Notes: generated by a model from the sequence alone, not told the origin. Counted from the first letter of the stretch, positions 48,436 through 57,156 are shown. The stretch: 64,000 bases of DNA from Hymenobacter rubidus (GCF_016734815.1 NZ_JAERQF010000008.1:1-64000); one strand, 5' to 3'. A program made the numbers and translations.

Positions 48436-48891
48436 CTTAGAGGAATCGCGCAGGGCTTTGATTTTGTCGTGGCCTTCCACAACGCCTTGGTATTGTTTTT
48501 CGATAACGGCTTTCAGGGCGGAGGGCAGGCCTTCGGCTTTCAGGGCAGTTTGGTAGGCTTTCTTGGCGTAGTCTTCGCCGCGCTCGCACTCGGCGAGGAT
48601 GCTGTGACGGTCTTTGCCGGTTACGGCCGATTTCAGGTCAATCCAGGCGCGGTGCACGGCACCGGTGATGGAGCCTTTGGCGCCTTCGTCGGTGTCGGGC
48701 TTGAGGTCCAGCTTGAACATCTGGTCCTCGATTTCGTTGAGGTAGCTCGAGCGCTGGGCCGCAAAATGCTTGAAGGTATCTTTCAGGTCTGCATCTTCGA
48801 CGTCGGTCATGGCCTCGGCGTAGCCTTTTTGGCCGTCTTTGAGGGTTTCAACCAATTCGTTGAGCAGGGCTTGGGTTGCTTTGGCTTCCAT
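48433..48891 (-). CDS. PA2169/DUF2383 four-helix-bundle protein
   Basis: The 152-residue protein has the family motifs: LNELVETLKDGQKGYAEAM, HFAAQRSSYLNEIEDQM, GSITGAVHRAWIDLKSAVTG, AECERGEDYAKKAYQTAL and VIEKQYQGVVEGHDKIKALR. These ferritin-like four-helix proteins often appear in stress responses; no metal-binding function is established. Length is normal. Convergent with the DEAD-box helicase across a repeat. Confidence 0.88.
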   Translation of the reverse strand: MEAKATQALLNELVETLKDGQKGYAEAMTDVEDADLKDTFKHFAAQRSSYLNEIEDQMFKLDLKPDTDEGAKGSITGAVHRAWIDLKSAVTGKDRHSILAECERGEDYAKKAYQTALKAEGLPSALKAVIEKQYQGVVEGHDKIKALRDSSK

Positions 48892-48956
48892 TGGAAAAGG
48901 GAATTGTTTTGAGTTGAAAAATTACTCCCTTCTTTACTGGCTGGCCGTTCGTAAGG

Positions 48957-50231
48957 TTACACTAGCGCAGGGGTTAGGCTGGCCATCGCTCTGCCAGCCA
49001 GAAAGCCGGTGGTCCAGGCGGCCTGGAAGTTGAAGCCGCCGGTAATTCCGTCGATATCCAGCACTTCGCCGGCAAAATAGAGACCGGGAACGCGGCGACT
49101 CTGCATGGTTTTTAGGTCGACTTCATCGAGGGCAATGCCGCCGCAGGTCACGAATTCGTCTTTATACGTTGTTTTTCCGCGCACCGCCAATGGCAAGCGG
49201 AGCAGTAGCTCCATCAAAAGGTTCTGAGATTTTGCGGGGAGGTCGCTCCAACGGGTTTCCGGGCCGATGCCGGCTTGCGCCGTCAGATTGCGCCACAGCC
49301 GTTGGGGCAAGCCGAATTGTGGATTGCTGGCCACAGTTTTTTTACCGTTTTCCTGGCGGAACTGCTGCAGCCAGGGCCGCAGCGTTTCGTCGGTATAAGC
49401 AGGAATCCAGTTGACAAGCGCCGTGCCGACGTAGCCCAACTCGCTCAGGCGCCGGGCCCCCCAGGCCGAGAGCTTGAGCACGGCCGGCCCGCTCACGCCC
49501 CAGTGCGTAACCAGCAGTGGCCCTTCGTATTGCAGCTTTTCGCCGGCCAGTGTCACGCGGGCATGGGGCACGCTCACGCCCATTAGCTCATTCAGGGGTG
49601 AATTGGGCACGTTGAACGTGAACAGCGATGGCACCGGCTCGGCCACGCGGTGGCCCAGGGCCCGCAACCAGTCGTAATTGGCGCTTTTGGGGCTGCCACC
49701 GGTGGCAATGAGCAGACGCGAAACGCGGAGGGTAGTACCCAACTGGGCGCTGCCGGCCCCACTTAGCTTCAGCTCAAAACCACCCGCTGGAAGCGGCCGA
49801 ATAGCATCGGCCCCGACGTTGGTAACGATGCGAATGCCGGCATGGCGGGCAGCGTCTTCCAGGGCCCGGGCAATGGTTTCGCTCGAGTCGGTGGCGGGGA
49901 ACATGCGGCCGTCGGCCTCCGTCTTCAGCGCCACGCCTCGCTTGGCAAACCAGGCAATGGTGTCGGGCACGCCAAATTGCTGGAAAGCGGCTTTCAGCTG
50001 CTTGCTGCCGCGCGGGTAGTGCGCCACCAGTTGCGCGGGGGTATCGCAGGCGTGGGTCACGTTGCAGCGCCCGCCGCCCGAAATCCGGACTTTGGCCAGC
50101 AGCTTGCCGGTTTTTTCCAACAGGATGACCGGTATGTGGGGGGTAGCCTCGGCGCAGGCGATGGCCCCAAAAAAGCCGGCGGCCCCGCCGCCGAGCACAA
50201 CCACGGGGGCTTGGGCGGCATCATTTTTCAC
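48957..50231 (-). CDS. HI0933/YhiN-family FAD-dependent oxidoreductase
   Basis: The 424-residue flavoprotein starts with the dinucleotide loop VVVLGGGAAGFFGAIACAEA, then the family hallmarks LLAKVRISGGGRCNVTHAC, FPATDSSETIARAL, a GGSPKSANYDW segment and the C-terminal CGGIALDEVDLKTMQSRRVP and FAGEVLDIDGITGGFNFQAA. The reaction is unknown in this family. Start is GTG at 50231; the -7 element at 50236-50243 predicts a start site almost at the GTG, so the message may be leaderless. Confidence 0.9.
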   Translation of the reverse strand: MKNDAAQAPVVVLGGGAAGFFGAIACAEATPHIPVILLEKTGKLLAKVRISGGGRCNVTHACDTPAQLVAHYPRGSKQLKAAFQQFGVPDTIAWFAKRGVALKTEADGRMFPATDSSETIARALEDAARHAGIRIVTNVGADAIRPLPAGGFELKLSGAGSAQLGTTLRVSRLLIATGGSPKSANYDWLRALGHRVAEPVPSLFTFNVPNSPLNELMGVSVPHARVTLAGEKLQYEGPLLVTHWGVSGPAVLKLSAWGARRLSELGYVGTALVNWIPAYTDETLRPWLQQFRQENGKKTVASNPQFGLPQRLWRNLTAQAGIGPETRWSDLPAKSQNLLMELLLRLPLAVRGKTTYKDEFVTCGGIALDEVDLKTMQSRRVPGLYFAGEVLDIDGITGGFNFQAAWTTGFLAGRAMASLTPALV

Positions 50232-50235
50232 CCAA

Positions 50236-50243
50236 CAAAGATA
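50236..50243 (-). promoter_or_regulatory. -7 element TATCTTTG on the reverse strand
   Basis: CAAAGATA on the plus strand reads TATCTTTG on the reverse strand, 5 bases upstream of the GTG start. The usual spacing would put transcription near 50229, at or just inside the start codon. Confidence 0.5.
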
Positions 50244-50268
50244 CGGCGCGGCCAAGCGCTGTACTTGC

Positions 50269-51147
50269 TTAGCAGTATGCCAGCGCGGCCAGCAAGTCGT
50301 CGTGCTTGAACTGGTAGGGCAGGATGCTGCGCACCAGGCGGCTGTCGATGGTTTTGCCACTCTCGCCATCTTCCTCCTTAAAAGTCGGTTCCTGTAGCTG
50401 GAGGTGGCGGGCCGCAGCCGGATAAAAATCGCGCCGCAGGGGATGCTGGGCTGCACATACGTTGAAGGTGTGCCCCCAAGCGCCTTGTTCGATAATGCAG
50501 CCCAGCACGCCCACCACGTCGGTGAGGTGCACCAGGTTCACGGGCGCGTTGCCCTGCGTCAGGTTGCTGCGGCCCGCCAGGAAACGACCGGGCGCGCGCT
50601 CAGGCCCGATGAGGCCGCCCAGCCGCACCACAGTGCTCTTCCACTGCCCGTAACGGGGCACGAAGTGGCCTTCGGCGCGTAGCACATCAGAGGCCGCATC
50701 GCGGGTGCTTATGGCATCTGTTTCGCGCATCAGGCGGGGCTCGTCGGGGTACACGCCGGTGGAACTCACAAACAATACATGCCGAGTGCCAGCCGTGGCC
50801 ACCGCCCGGTGCACGGGCCGCAGCAAATTGGGGTAGGCGCCGGCGGCGGCGGCGCGGGGCGGCACGTTCAGCACCAATACATCGGCCGCGCTGAGCAGGC
50901 GGTGCAACAGGGCTTCGCCCGCCGCGCCAAAGTCGGCTCCCAAGCGCAGCAAGGCGGGTTCGATGCCCGCACCCTGCATGGCCGGGAAATTCTCGGGTGA
51001 AGTGGTGGTGCCCAACACCCGGTGGCCGCCCGCGGCCAGCGAACGGGCCAAAGCCATGCCCAACCATCCGCAGCCCAACACTAATACGGTTGGGGGCTCC
51101 GCTCCCGATGTCGCACTTGAGGAGCCCCCGGAAATGGAAGTTGTCAT
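50269..51147 (-). CDS. NAD(P)-dependent epimerase/dehydratase-like protein (YeeZ type)
   Basis: The 292-residue protein has the N-terminal Rossmann loop VLVLGCGWLGMALARSLA, the NVPPR strand and SSTGVYP segment typical of the YeeZ/extended-SDR group, and VRLGGLIGPERAPGRFLAGR. These are putative NAD(P)-binding sugar-nucleotide-like epimerases; no substrate is known. Its first 18 residues are Ser/Gly-rich and probably unstructured; a later start is possible. It precedes the HI0933-like gene by 37 bases on the same strand. Confidence 0.85.
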   Translation of the reverse strand: MTTSISGGSSSATSGAEPPTVLVLGCGWLGMALARSLAAGGHRVLGTTTSPENFPAMQGAGIEPALLRLGADFGAAGEALLHRLLSAADVLVLNVPPRAAAAGAYPNLLRPVHRAVATAGTRHVLFVSSTGVYPDEPRLMRETDAISTRDAASDVLRAEGHFVPRYGQWKSTVVRLGGLIGPERAPGRFLAGRSNLTQGNAPVNLVHLTDVVGVLGCIIEQGAWGHTFNVCAAQHPLRRDFYPAAARHLQLQEPTFKEEDGESGKTIDSRLVRSILPYQFKHDDLLAALAYC

Positions 51148-51284
51148 TTTTAAACTAAATCAGCGCAATTTTCGCCTTCTCGTAGCGAAGGTGCGAAGAA
51201 AAAGCGAAACGCTATATTAACTACTTGAAATAATTAATCGAGCCAATGCGTCTTGCTGGGCTAACATTCGCAGCAGCAGCATAG

Positions 51285-51292
51285 TACCTTCG
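51285..51292 (+). promoter_or_regulatory. -7 element TACCTTCG upstream of the SDR gene
   Basis: A TAnnTTTG-like octamer with the C variant at position 7, 46 bases upstream of the ATG at 51338. No clear -33 box. Confidence 0.45.
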
Positions 51293-51337
51293 GGGCGCGG
51301 AGTACGCCGCATTTCCCACCCTTTACGTCCTTATTGA

Positions 51338-52210
51338 ATGACTGCTCCCTACACCCAGCCCATGCTGCGCGACAACGCCCTGGCGGGCAAAACCATTATT
51401 GTGACCGGCGGCGGCACCGGCCTGGGCCGGGCCATGACCACCTACTTTTTGCAACTGGGGGCAAACGTCACCATCAGCAGCCGCAAGCTGGACGTGCTGG
51501 AAAAAACCGCGGAAGAATTGCGGCAGCAAACCGGCGGCAAGGTGCTCGCCATGGCCTGCGACGTGCGCAAATACGACGAAGTAGAAGCCATGCTCGAGCG
51601 GACCATTCAGGAGTTTGGTGGGGTGGATGTGCTGCTCAACAATGCGGCCGGCAACTTCATTAGTCCCACCGAGCGGCTGAGCCACAAGGCGTTTGATGTG
51701 ATAGTGGACATCGTGCTGCGCGGTTCCTACAACTGCACCCTGGCCGTGGGCAAGCGCTGGATTGCCGATAAAAAGCCCGGCACCATCCTCAACATCGTGA
51801 CTACGTATGCCTCCGTGGGCTCGGCTTTCGTGGTGCCCTCGGCCACGGCCAAAGCCGGCGTGCTGGCCCTGACCCGCTCACTGGCCGTGGAATGGGCCAA
51901 GTACGGCATCCGTTCCAACGCCATTGCCCCCGGCCCGTTTCCCACGGAAGGCGCCTGGAGCCGCCTTTTCCCCGAGCCGCTGGCCAGCAAGCTCGACCCC
52001 GCCGCCAGTGTGCCCCTCAAACGCGTGGGCCAGTACCAGGAACTGGCCAATCTGGCTGCCTACTTGGTGTCCGATTTCTCGGCGTATGTCAACGGCGAGG
52101 TCGTAACCATTGATGGCGGCGAGTGGCTCAATGGCGCGGGTGAATTCAATAAACTGGAAATTCTGACGCCCGAAATGTGGGACCAAATCGAGAAAACCAT
52201 GCGCCGCTAG
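51338..52210 (+). CDS. 2,4-dienoyl-CoA reductase-like SDR
   Basis: This 290-residue SDR reduces dienoyl-CoA in beta-oxidation of unsaturated fatty acids. It has the NADP loop VTGGGTGLGRAM (residues 23-34), NNAAGNFISPTERLS and the DECR signature SATAKAGVLALTRSLAVEWA with IAPGPFPTEGAWSRLFP. In this family the canonical Tyr of YxxxK is replaced, as here (Ser), which separates it from ordinary ketoreductases. Length is normal. No other beta-oxidation gene is nearby. Confidence 0.88.
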   Translation: MTAPYTQPMLRDNALAGKTIIVTGGGTGLGRAMTTYFLQLGANVTISSRKLDVLEKTAEELRQQTGGKVLAMACDVRKYDEVEAMLERTIQEFGGVDVLLNNAAGNFISPTERLSHKAFDVIVDIVLRGSYNCTLAVGKRWIADKKPGTILNIVTTYASVGSAFVVPSATAKAGVLALTRSLAVEWAKYGIRSNAIAPGPFPTEGAWSRLFPEPLASKLDPAASVPLKRVGQYQELANLAAYLVSDFSAYVNGEVVTIDGGEWLNGAGEFNKLEILTPEMWDQIEKTMRR

Positions 52211-52214
52211 GTGC

Positions 52215-52325
52215 ATGGTTGAGGATTGGGATACCTGGTTGCAGCAGCGCCTAACGCTGGCCCAGATAATACAGGTGGCGTGGCTTTCCGGCGTATTCTT
52301 TGTGATACTTCTTGCAATTCAATAA
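52215..52325 (+). CDS. Possible 36-residue single-helix membrane peptide
   Basis: ATG 52215, four bases after the SDR stop, opens MVEDWDTWLQQRLTLAQIIQ, followed by VAWLSGVFFVILLAIQ and TAA. One hydrophobic helix of about 20 residues is preceded by a polar N-terminus. Placement tight against the SDR stop allows coupled translation. No family recognised; it may be a gene fragment. Confidence 0.4.
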   Translation: MVEDWDTWLQQRLTLAQIIQVAWLSGVFFVILLAIQ

Positions 52326-52332
52326 ATAAAAA

Positions 52333-52758
52333 ATGGAAGAGCAGAAAAAAGACCTAACAAACATCCTTTCACCTAACGAAACAACCCCTAAGGTGACCGG
52401 AATTGGCGGCATTTTCTTTTTGTCGGACAACCCGCATAAAACCAACGAATGGTATGCTAAGAATTTAGGGTTCGAAGTCAACGAATGGGGCGCAACGTTT
52501 GAATTCAGAAATGCTGACCGACCAGACGGGTTAAATCAACTTCAATGGAGTGCTTTTAAAAAAGAAAGCGACTACTTTGCCCCTTCCAAAAAGGAGTTCA
52601 TGATTAACTACCGCGTTCAGAATATCGAAGGACTTGTGGCCAAGCTCACAGAAAATGGAGTAACCATACTGGATAGCATTGCGAGCTACGACTATGGAAA
52701 GTTTGTCCATATCATGGACGCCGAAGGCAACAAAATTGAATTGTGGGAACCCGCTTGA
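52333..52758 (+). CDS. VOC-family (glyoxalase/bleomycin-resistance-like) protein
   Basis: The 141-residue protein is a single VOC module: VTGIGGIFFLSDNPHKTNEW, YAKNLGFEVNEWGATFEFRN, then NYRVQNIEGLVAKLTENGV, FVHIMDAEGNKIELWEPA with the terminal metal-ligand Glu region. VOC proteins bind a metal and act as isomerases, dioxygenases or drug binders; this one is uncharacterised. It is AT-rich relative to its neighbours, suggesting transfer. Confidence 0.85.
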   Translation: MEEQKKDLTNILSPNETTPKVTGIGGIFFLSDNPHKTNEWYAKNLGFEVNEWGATFEFRNADRPDGLNQLQWSAFKKESDYFAPSKKEFMINYRVQNIEGLVAKLTENGVTILDSIASYDYGKFVHIMDAEGNKIELWEPA

Positions 52759-52940
52759 CGGTAGGAGGTAAGCACGTAAGCTCAGCACCTTGGGTTTGTC
52801 CAGATTCGGAAGCTGTTTGAAGGTTGCAGCAAGCCCGTCGGAACGTGATGCAGTACGTCGGGAGCAAAATTCCGGTGAGCTTTGCCAATGGCTTTTATTT
52901 GGCGTATGGGGAGTCAATTTAACAACCCAATTACCCGCAA

Positions 52941-53804
52941 TTACAATTTGTATTCTTTGTAATCTTTGCTGAATTCCTCCAGCGGAATGGGTTGATTAGG
53001 AATTACGTCTGAAAATTCGAATTTCTCGAACAATCCCTTCTCGTCGTTTACCTGCACCAACGTTGGTAAATAGGTCTTGGGGTCGATGCAGAGGATGGTT
53101 TTGCGCCCGTAGCTGTTGGGCACTTGCAACACTTTGCCTTCCGGTATTTTTTCGCCGATGGTCAGGCCATTGCGTTCAATGACGCGAAATTCACCGCAGC
53201 CAAACCGCTCTGCTACTGTAGCTATGGTTTCGTTTTTGCCGGCTTTATAGCTCACGTAACGGTATTGCGGAAAATCGGAGCGCAGCACATAATTCGGGTG
53301 GCCTAGCAGCGTGGTGTCGCCCGCATAGCGGAACGAACGGCTGTAAGAATTGTCCTGGCGCAGAGGAGTATTGCGCAGGAGGTCGGAAATGGTGCCAAAT
53401 CCTGCCTGCAGCGCAGTATGGTGCTGGTTGCTTCGCATGAGCTTGCCGTTGGGGTCGAGGCTCAGGGTGACGTAGGGGAAACTGGCGGGATACACCCAGG
53501 CGTCGCCACCATTTTGGCCGGCCACCCAAAGCACTTCCACCCCTTTCGTGTTTTTAATGTAGATACGTAAGGGCTTATACGTCAGCTTCATAATGCTGCG
53601 CGCTTGGTGGATGCTGCCTTCAATGCGTTCCTGCGCCTTCACGGTGCAACGCAGGTATTTGAGCCCCTCAATGGCGGCGCTCATGCGCGAAGTAAGCTGC
53701 TCGGTGGTGGGCGGTGCAGCCGGAACTGCTCCTAACAACCCCAAGGCCGCCAAAGGAGAAAGCAACGGAAATAAAATGCGGGAATGCGTAGGAAAAATGG
53801 GCAT
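52941..53804 (-). CDS. DUF1571 protein with inserted LysM domain
   Basis: The 287-residue exported protein (signal peptide MPIFPTHSRILFPLLSPLAA) fits DUF1571: YLRCTVKAQERIEGSIHQAR, MKLTYKPLRIYIKNTKG, GVEVLWVAGQNGGDAWVYPA, and the C-terminal KTILCIDPKTYLPTLVQVND. Between residues 190 and 235 it has a LysM-like module, VSYKAGKNETIATVAERFGC through EGKVLQVPNSY. LysM binds peptidoglycan or related glycans, so the protein may dock on the cell wall. The start at ATG 53804 gives the signal peptide. Confidence 0.78.
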   Translation of the reverse strand: MPIFPTHSRILFPLLSPLAALGLLGAVPAAPPTTEQLTSRMSAAIEGLKYLRCTVKAQERIEGSIHQARSIMKLTYKPLRIYIKNTKGVEVLWVAGQNGGDAWVYPASFPYVTLSLDPNGKLMRSNQHHTALQAGFGTISDLLRNTPLRQDNSYSRSFRYAGDTTLLGHPNYVLRSDFPQYRYVSYKAGKNETIATVAERFGCGEFRVIERNGLTIGEKIPEGKVLQVPNSYGRKTILCIDPKTYLPTLVQVNDEKGLFEKFEFSDVIPNQPIPLEEFSKDYKEYKL

Positions 53805-53845
53805 GTAAGGGGCCAATTGGAACCGACTGAGTGCGCTATGCGGCA

Positions 53846-54145
53846 CTAGTTCAGGCTGATATGCGGAAAGCGGGAAGCTGCGCTGTCGAAAATAAAGAGT
53901 TCGTTAATTTCCACTCCGTGCAGGAAACGGTAGAGCGGAAATTGCTCCAGCACGGCTTGCACAGCGGCTTCATCGTCGCCGTTAATGGTGACCCAGCCCC
54001 GGCTCCGGTCGCTGCTGATGGCATAAACTTCAACTATTTTCTCGTTCAGCAACCGATTAATAAAATCGCGGTGCCTCGGAATGAGGGCAATAAATTCCTC
54101 ATCAAAGGCATCGGGCAAACGCATGGAAACAACAAACGTGGGCAT
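53846..54145 (-). CDS. Muconolactone-isomerase-like small protein
   Basis: The 99-residue protein begins MPTFVVSMRLPDAFDEEFIA and contains LIPRHRDFINRLLNEKIVEV, YAISSDRSRGWVTINGDDEA and FLHGVEINELFIFDS. The beta-alpha-beta-beta pattern fits the ferredoxin-like muconolactone isomerase/YCII group, whose members are often of unknown function. No catabolic genes are nearby. The ATG at 54145 is preferred over the one three codons upstream. Confidence 0.65.
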   Translation of the reverse strand: MPTFVVSMRLPDAFDEEFIALIPRHRDFINRLLNEKIVEVYAISSDRSRGWVTINGDDEAAVQAVLEQFPLYRFLHGVEINELFIFDSAASRFPHISLN

Positions 54146-54409
54146 ACTATACAAAGTCAGACGGTTGGCCGAAATCGGCTCTCGTCACAGAAATTACTAC
54201 CAGTAGTTAAACGGCACTTTTTCATTTGGCTACCTGCTGAGCCCCCTTCTTGGGCGGATGAAGTATGAACCGAATGCGGCATTGGAAAAGTGCGCGTTAT
54301 GCGATATTACACACTTTTTCCGACCGGAAGCCGCTTTTGTGGTCGCAAGTGGCGGTGCTGCGAATAAACCAAAGGTCCGGTGACCGGTACATCGAAAATG
54401 GCGCAACGG
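54146..54409. other. Intergenic spacer without supported features
   Basis: About 260 bases between two reverse-strand genes hold no coding frame with protein-like composition and no clear terminator or promoter. Confidence 0.55.
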
Positions 54410-54928
54410 CTACGAGTGGCCCAATTCGGCAATGCTGGGCTGGGCGCCGTCGCTACGGGCGGGGATGGCCCGAACATCCGGCCCGGCTGCAGAACTGGTT
54501 TGCAGGCCGCGGCCGGTTTCTTCCCACTCCCGAAACTTGGTGATTTCGCTCTGAAATTTGTCCACAAACCAGCTGACCAAACTTAAATCGTCGAGAAAGC
54601 CAACCACCGGAATGAAATCGGGAATTAAGTCGATGGGCGAAAGTACATAAAGCAGCACGGCCAAGCCCGAAATAATAGTGCTGGTGGCAATGTTGCGGTA
54701 TTCGCCGCTGATGTAGCTGCGCACCAGCCGCACCAGCGTGAGGCCAACATCAAACAGCTGCCGGAATTTGTTGTCTTTGCTTTTCTTGTCTGTCAGCTTA
54801 TCGGCCGTTTCATTCAGAATGGTAACGACTTTGAAGGGCTTGCCCAACAGTTTGGTGGCCCGGCCAATGAATACATTGAACAAGGCGTTTTTGGATAATT
54901 TGAGCCCTTTTTCGGAGAGTGATGACAT
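54410..54928 (-). CDS. DUF1232 (YkvA-like) membrane protein
   Basis: The 172-residue protein has the DUF1232 core LYVLSPIDLIPDFIPVVGFL, which marks a short hairpin membrane segment, followed by DDLSLVSWFVDKFQSEITKF. N-terminal SLSEKGLKLSKNALFNVFIG is amphipathic. The C-terminal tail (TSSAAGPDVRAIPARSDGAQ) is disordered. Function unknown; it lies 74 bases downstream of the ligase cluster on the same strand, so it may be cotranscribed. ATG 54928 is chosen over the in-frame ATG 15 codons upstream. Confidence 0.78.
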   Translation of the reverse strand: MSSLSEKGLKLSKNALFNVFIGRATKLLGKPFKVVTILNETADKLTDKKSKDNKFRQLFDVGLTLVRLVRSYISGEYRNIATSTIISGLAVLLYVLSPIDLIPDFIPVVGFLDDLSLVSWFVDKFQSEITKFREWEETGRGLQTSSAAGPDVRAIPARSDGAQPSIAELGHS

Positions 54929-55002
54929 GGTGGCAAGCTGAAGTGGAATGAAGCGGGCTTTACGCGCAAGCACCGGCCCGCGTTGCTGCTGGCTTGCAAG
55001 GC

Positions 55003-56193
55003 TTACCGCTCAAACAGGGGCGATGTGCCGCCCACCCAATCTTTGTCCTTGTTGAAGTCAACCCCAATCATTTCGCCGCGGCTCAAGCGGCTCAGGCCCG
55101 TTAGTAGTTTGGGCTGTGCCTCGCCAGCCGGCCAAATGTAGAGCAGGCGAATCTCGCATTTCACCAAGCCGTCGGGCGATTGCACAACGGGTTCGTACGT
55201 GACTTTGCGCTGCAATAAATAATTGTGTTTGTCCGTCAAGGCGTCCAAATCGGCGGCTGTCACGTGCAGGCGTACCCCCGCTCCGGCAAACGAAAACAGC
55301 GGTTTGAGAACATAATTTTCCAGGTTTTCGGGATATTCAGCTAATTCGTGCAAATAATAGCTTGGCGGCACAAAAGGCCCGTGCAAGAGCGGTAGGGTGT
55401 ATTTGCTGATGCGGAAAAACCAATTGGGGTGGCCTACCCAGGTAACGTCCACATCATCAGTAAGGGTAAATTCGGTTTTTAAGTCAGGATAACGGGCTAA
55501 TTCATCGAATATAATTCGATTATAAATGCGTTTAATTTGAATTTGTTTTCCGTCTTTCTCATAGAATAATTCGCGTCCTTTTTTCTGAATTTTCGTCAGG
55601 CAAACGGCTCCAATTCCCCAGAATTTTTTAGATAAAGCGAAATCAATACGCGTTTTTTGCTTCTCGGGAAAAAGCTCTAATAAAATTACGTTTTCAGCGG
55701 CTTCCTTGCCCAAAATAAGCTGCCGCATCTGCTCCTGGTAGGCCTCAAAACCTGAGACTTCCAGAAATGGCGTCACGGAATCAGCAATTGGAAAAAACCG
55801 ACTAAACTCGCCCGGCAGCCAGGATTGGAACGCGTAGAGGGAGGGAAACCCTTGCATCTCAATTAGCTGTGGCTCCAACTCGCCGTTGGCGTGGCGGCAC
55901 ACCGCAAAATCAAACGTTAAGAACTCGGGCCGGCCTTCGGGGCCGGGCACCCGCTGGTGGGCGGGAATGGCTGCTTCTGTTAGCGCCGCAAAATCGGGCC
56001 GTTGAATTACTTCGATAATGTTTTTGCCGGCCGCAATGAGTTTATCGCGCAACACGGCGGGCACAAAAACAGGTGTCTCGGCAACCCGAAAATCCAGCTG
56101 CCCCGGCAGCTGGCGCTCAATATCGGCGAGCATTTCGTGGTAGCGGGCCGGGCTGAAGGCGGCATTGTAGCGCTGGCGGTGCTCAGGAATCAT
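55003..56193 (-). CDS. ATP-grasp-like protein of unknown function
   Basis: This 396-residue cytoplasmic protein lacks a family name that I can give. Several stretches resemble ATP-grasp enzymes: EPQLIEMQGFPSLYAFQ near residue 110, DVDVTWVGHPNWFF, the nucleotide-site-like LKPLFSFAGAGVRLH near residue 290, and CEIRLLYIWPAGEAQP, in which the acidic residue would ligate metal. It ends GVDFNKDKDWVGGTSPLFER. It follows the glutamine amidotransferase by 32 bases on the same strand, so it probably forms an amide bond in the same pathway. Codons and composition match the neighbours. Confidence 0.65.
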   Translation of the reverse strand: MIPEHRQRYNAAFSPARYHEMLADIERQLPGQLDFRVAETPVFVPAVLRDKLIAAGKNIIEVIQRPDFAALTEAAIPAHQRVPGPEGRPEFLTFDFAVCRHANGELEPQLIEMQGFPSLYAFQSWLPGEFSRFFPIADSVTPFLEVSGFEAYQEQMRQLILGKEAAENVILLELFPEKQKTRIDFALSKKFWGIGAVCLTKIQKKGRELFYEKDGKQIQIKRIYNRIIFDELARYPDLKTEFTLTDDVDVTWVGHPNWFFRISKYTLPLLHGPFVPPSYYLHELAEYPENLENYVLKPLFSFAGAGVRLHVTAADLDALTDKHNYLLQRKVTYEPVVQSPDGLVKCEIRLLYIWPAGEAQPKLLTGLSRLSRGEMIGVDFNKDKDWVGGTSPLFER

Positions 56194-56225
56194 GGGCAGG
56201 GACTGGCGGCAGCGGCCAGCGGCGC

Positions 56226-57050
56226 TTAGGCGGTGGCAAGCTGGCCCAACTGGGCCAGCGCACGGCGCAAAAAAGTAGGGACAATGATGGATTCGGTGTG
56301 CTCAATGGTGTCGGGGTTGGCCAGCAGGCGCACCATCTCTTCGTATTTGGCTTCGCCGTAGGCGGTGATTACCTGCTGCTTACGCTCCTCGGTGAGCATG
56401 TAGCGGAGCATGCCTTCGCCGTCGGCCTCGGGGTGAAACTGGGAGCCAAATACCTCCGGCGTAAACCGAATGGCCATGATGGCGCGCGCCAGGGGCACAT
56501 GCGGACGCTCCTTTTCCAGGCAGAGGATTTCAGCGCCCAACTCTTCGATGCGCGCCAGGTTGAGGTCGGCCAATTGGTAGTCGCGCGAGTCCACGATGTA
56601 AAAAGGGTCGGGTAGGCCTTGCAATACCGGCTCGGCCAGCCCCGCCGGGGTGAGGTGCACCGGCAGCACCCCAAACGAGGTAGACTTGCGCCGGCTGACG
56701 TGCCCGATGCCCAAATGCCGGCTCACCAGCTGAAACGAATGGCAAATCAGCAATAGGTGTTTTTTCTGCTCATTGGCCTGGTTATAAGCCAAAAACGAGT
56801 CAATAAAACGGAAGTAGTGCGCCTCCCAGGGCTCATCGGAGGGGAGGGGGCTGCCGGGGCCGCCGGTCGAAACGTAGATGTCGTACTCCAGGCCGGGAAG
56901 CTCGTTTTCGGCGCGTACGTTGAACGTATCGACCTGAAACGGGATGCCGTTTTCGGCAGAACTCCGGGCCAGCAACTGCCGAATGCAGCGCATGCCTTCG
57001 TTGCGCGCATTATCGTACATGTCCAGAATAGCAATGCGAATAGCCTCCAT
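56226..57050 (-). CDS. Class I glutamine amidotransferase in the ligase cluster
   Basis: The 274-residue protein has the GATase1 triad: Cys in LLICHSFQLVSRHLG (residue about 102) and the His-x-Glu of SQFHPEADGEG. The oxyanion-loop segment is VSTGGPGSPLPSDEP. The C-terminal 80 residues are an extension beyond the amidotransferase core. It would supply ammonia to an amide-forming partner, most likely the ATP-grasp or GCS2 neighbour. The gene is preceded by a reverse-strand terminator and promoter at 57115-57164, so it may start a second transcript within the cluster. Confidence 0.85.
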   Translation of the reverse strand: MEAIRIAILDMYDNARNEGMRCIRQLLARSSAENGIPFQVDTFNVRAENELPGLEYDIYVSTGGPGSPLPSDEPWEAHYFRFIDSFLAYNQANEQKKHLLLICHSFQLVSRHLGIGHVSRRKSTSFGVLPVHLTPAGLAEPVLQGLPDPFYIVDSRDYQLADLNLARIEELGAEILCLEKERPHVPLARAIMAIRFTPEVFGSQFHPEADGEGMLRYMLTEERKQQVITAYGEAKYEEMVRLLANPDTIEHTESIIVPTFLRRALAQLGQLATA

Positions 57051-57114
57051 AAAATCTTAACTAAAAGGGCTCGGAAGCCCAGAACCCAACAAAATCCAAG
57101 CCCAAGCTCGGCTT

Positions 57115-57150
57115 AAAAAAGAAACAACGCCAACCGGAAGGCTGGCGTTG
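57115..57150 (-). terminator. Reverse-strand terminator between GCS2 and amidotransferase genes
   Basis: On the reverse strand CAACGCCA..TGGCGTTG form a stem (57125-57150) followed by TTTCTTTTTT. It would end the transcript from the three upstream genes. Confidence 0.65.
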
Positions 57151-57156
57151 CAAAGG

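Noticed and set aside
51338..52210. Missing Tyr in the dienoyl-CoA-reductase-like SDR as an anomaly
   Set aside because: The replaced Tyr is normal for this reductase family.
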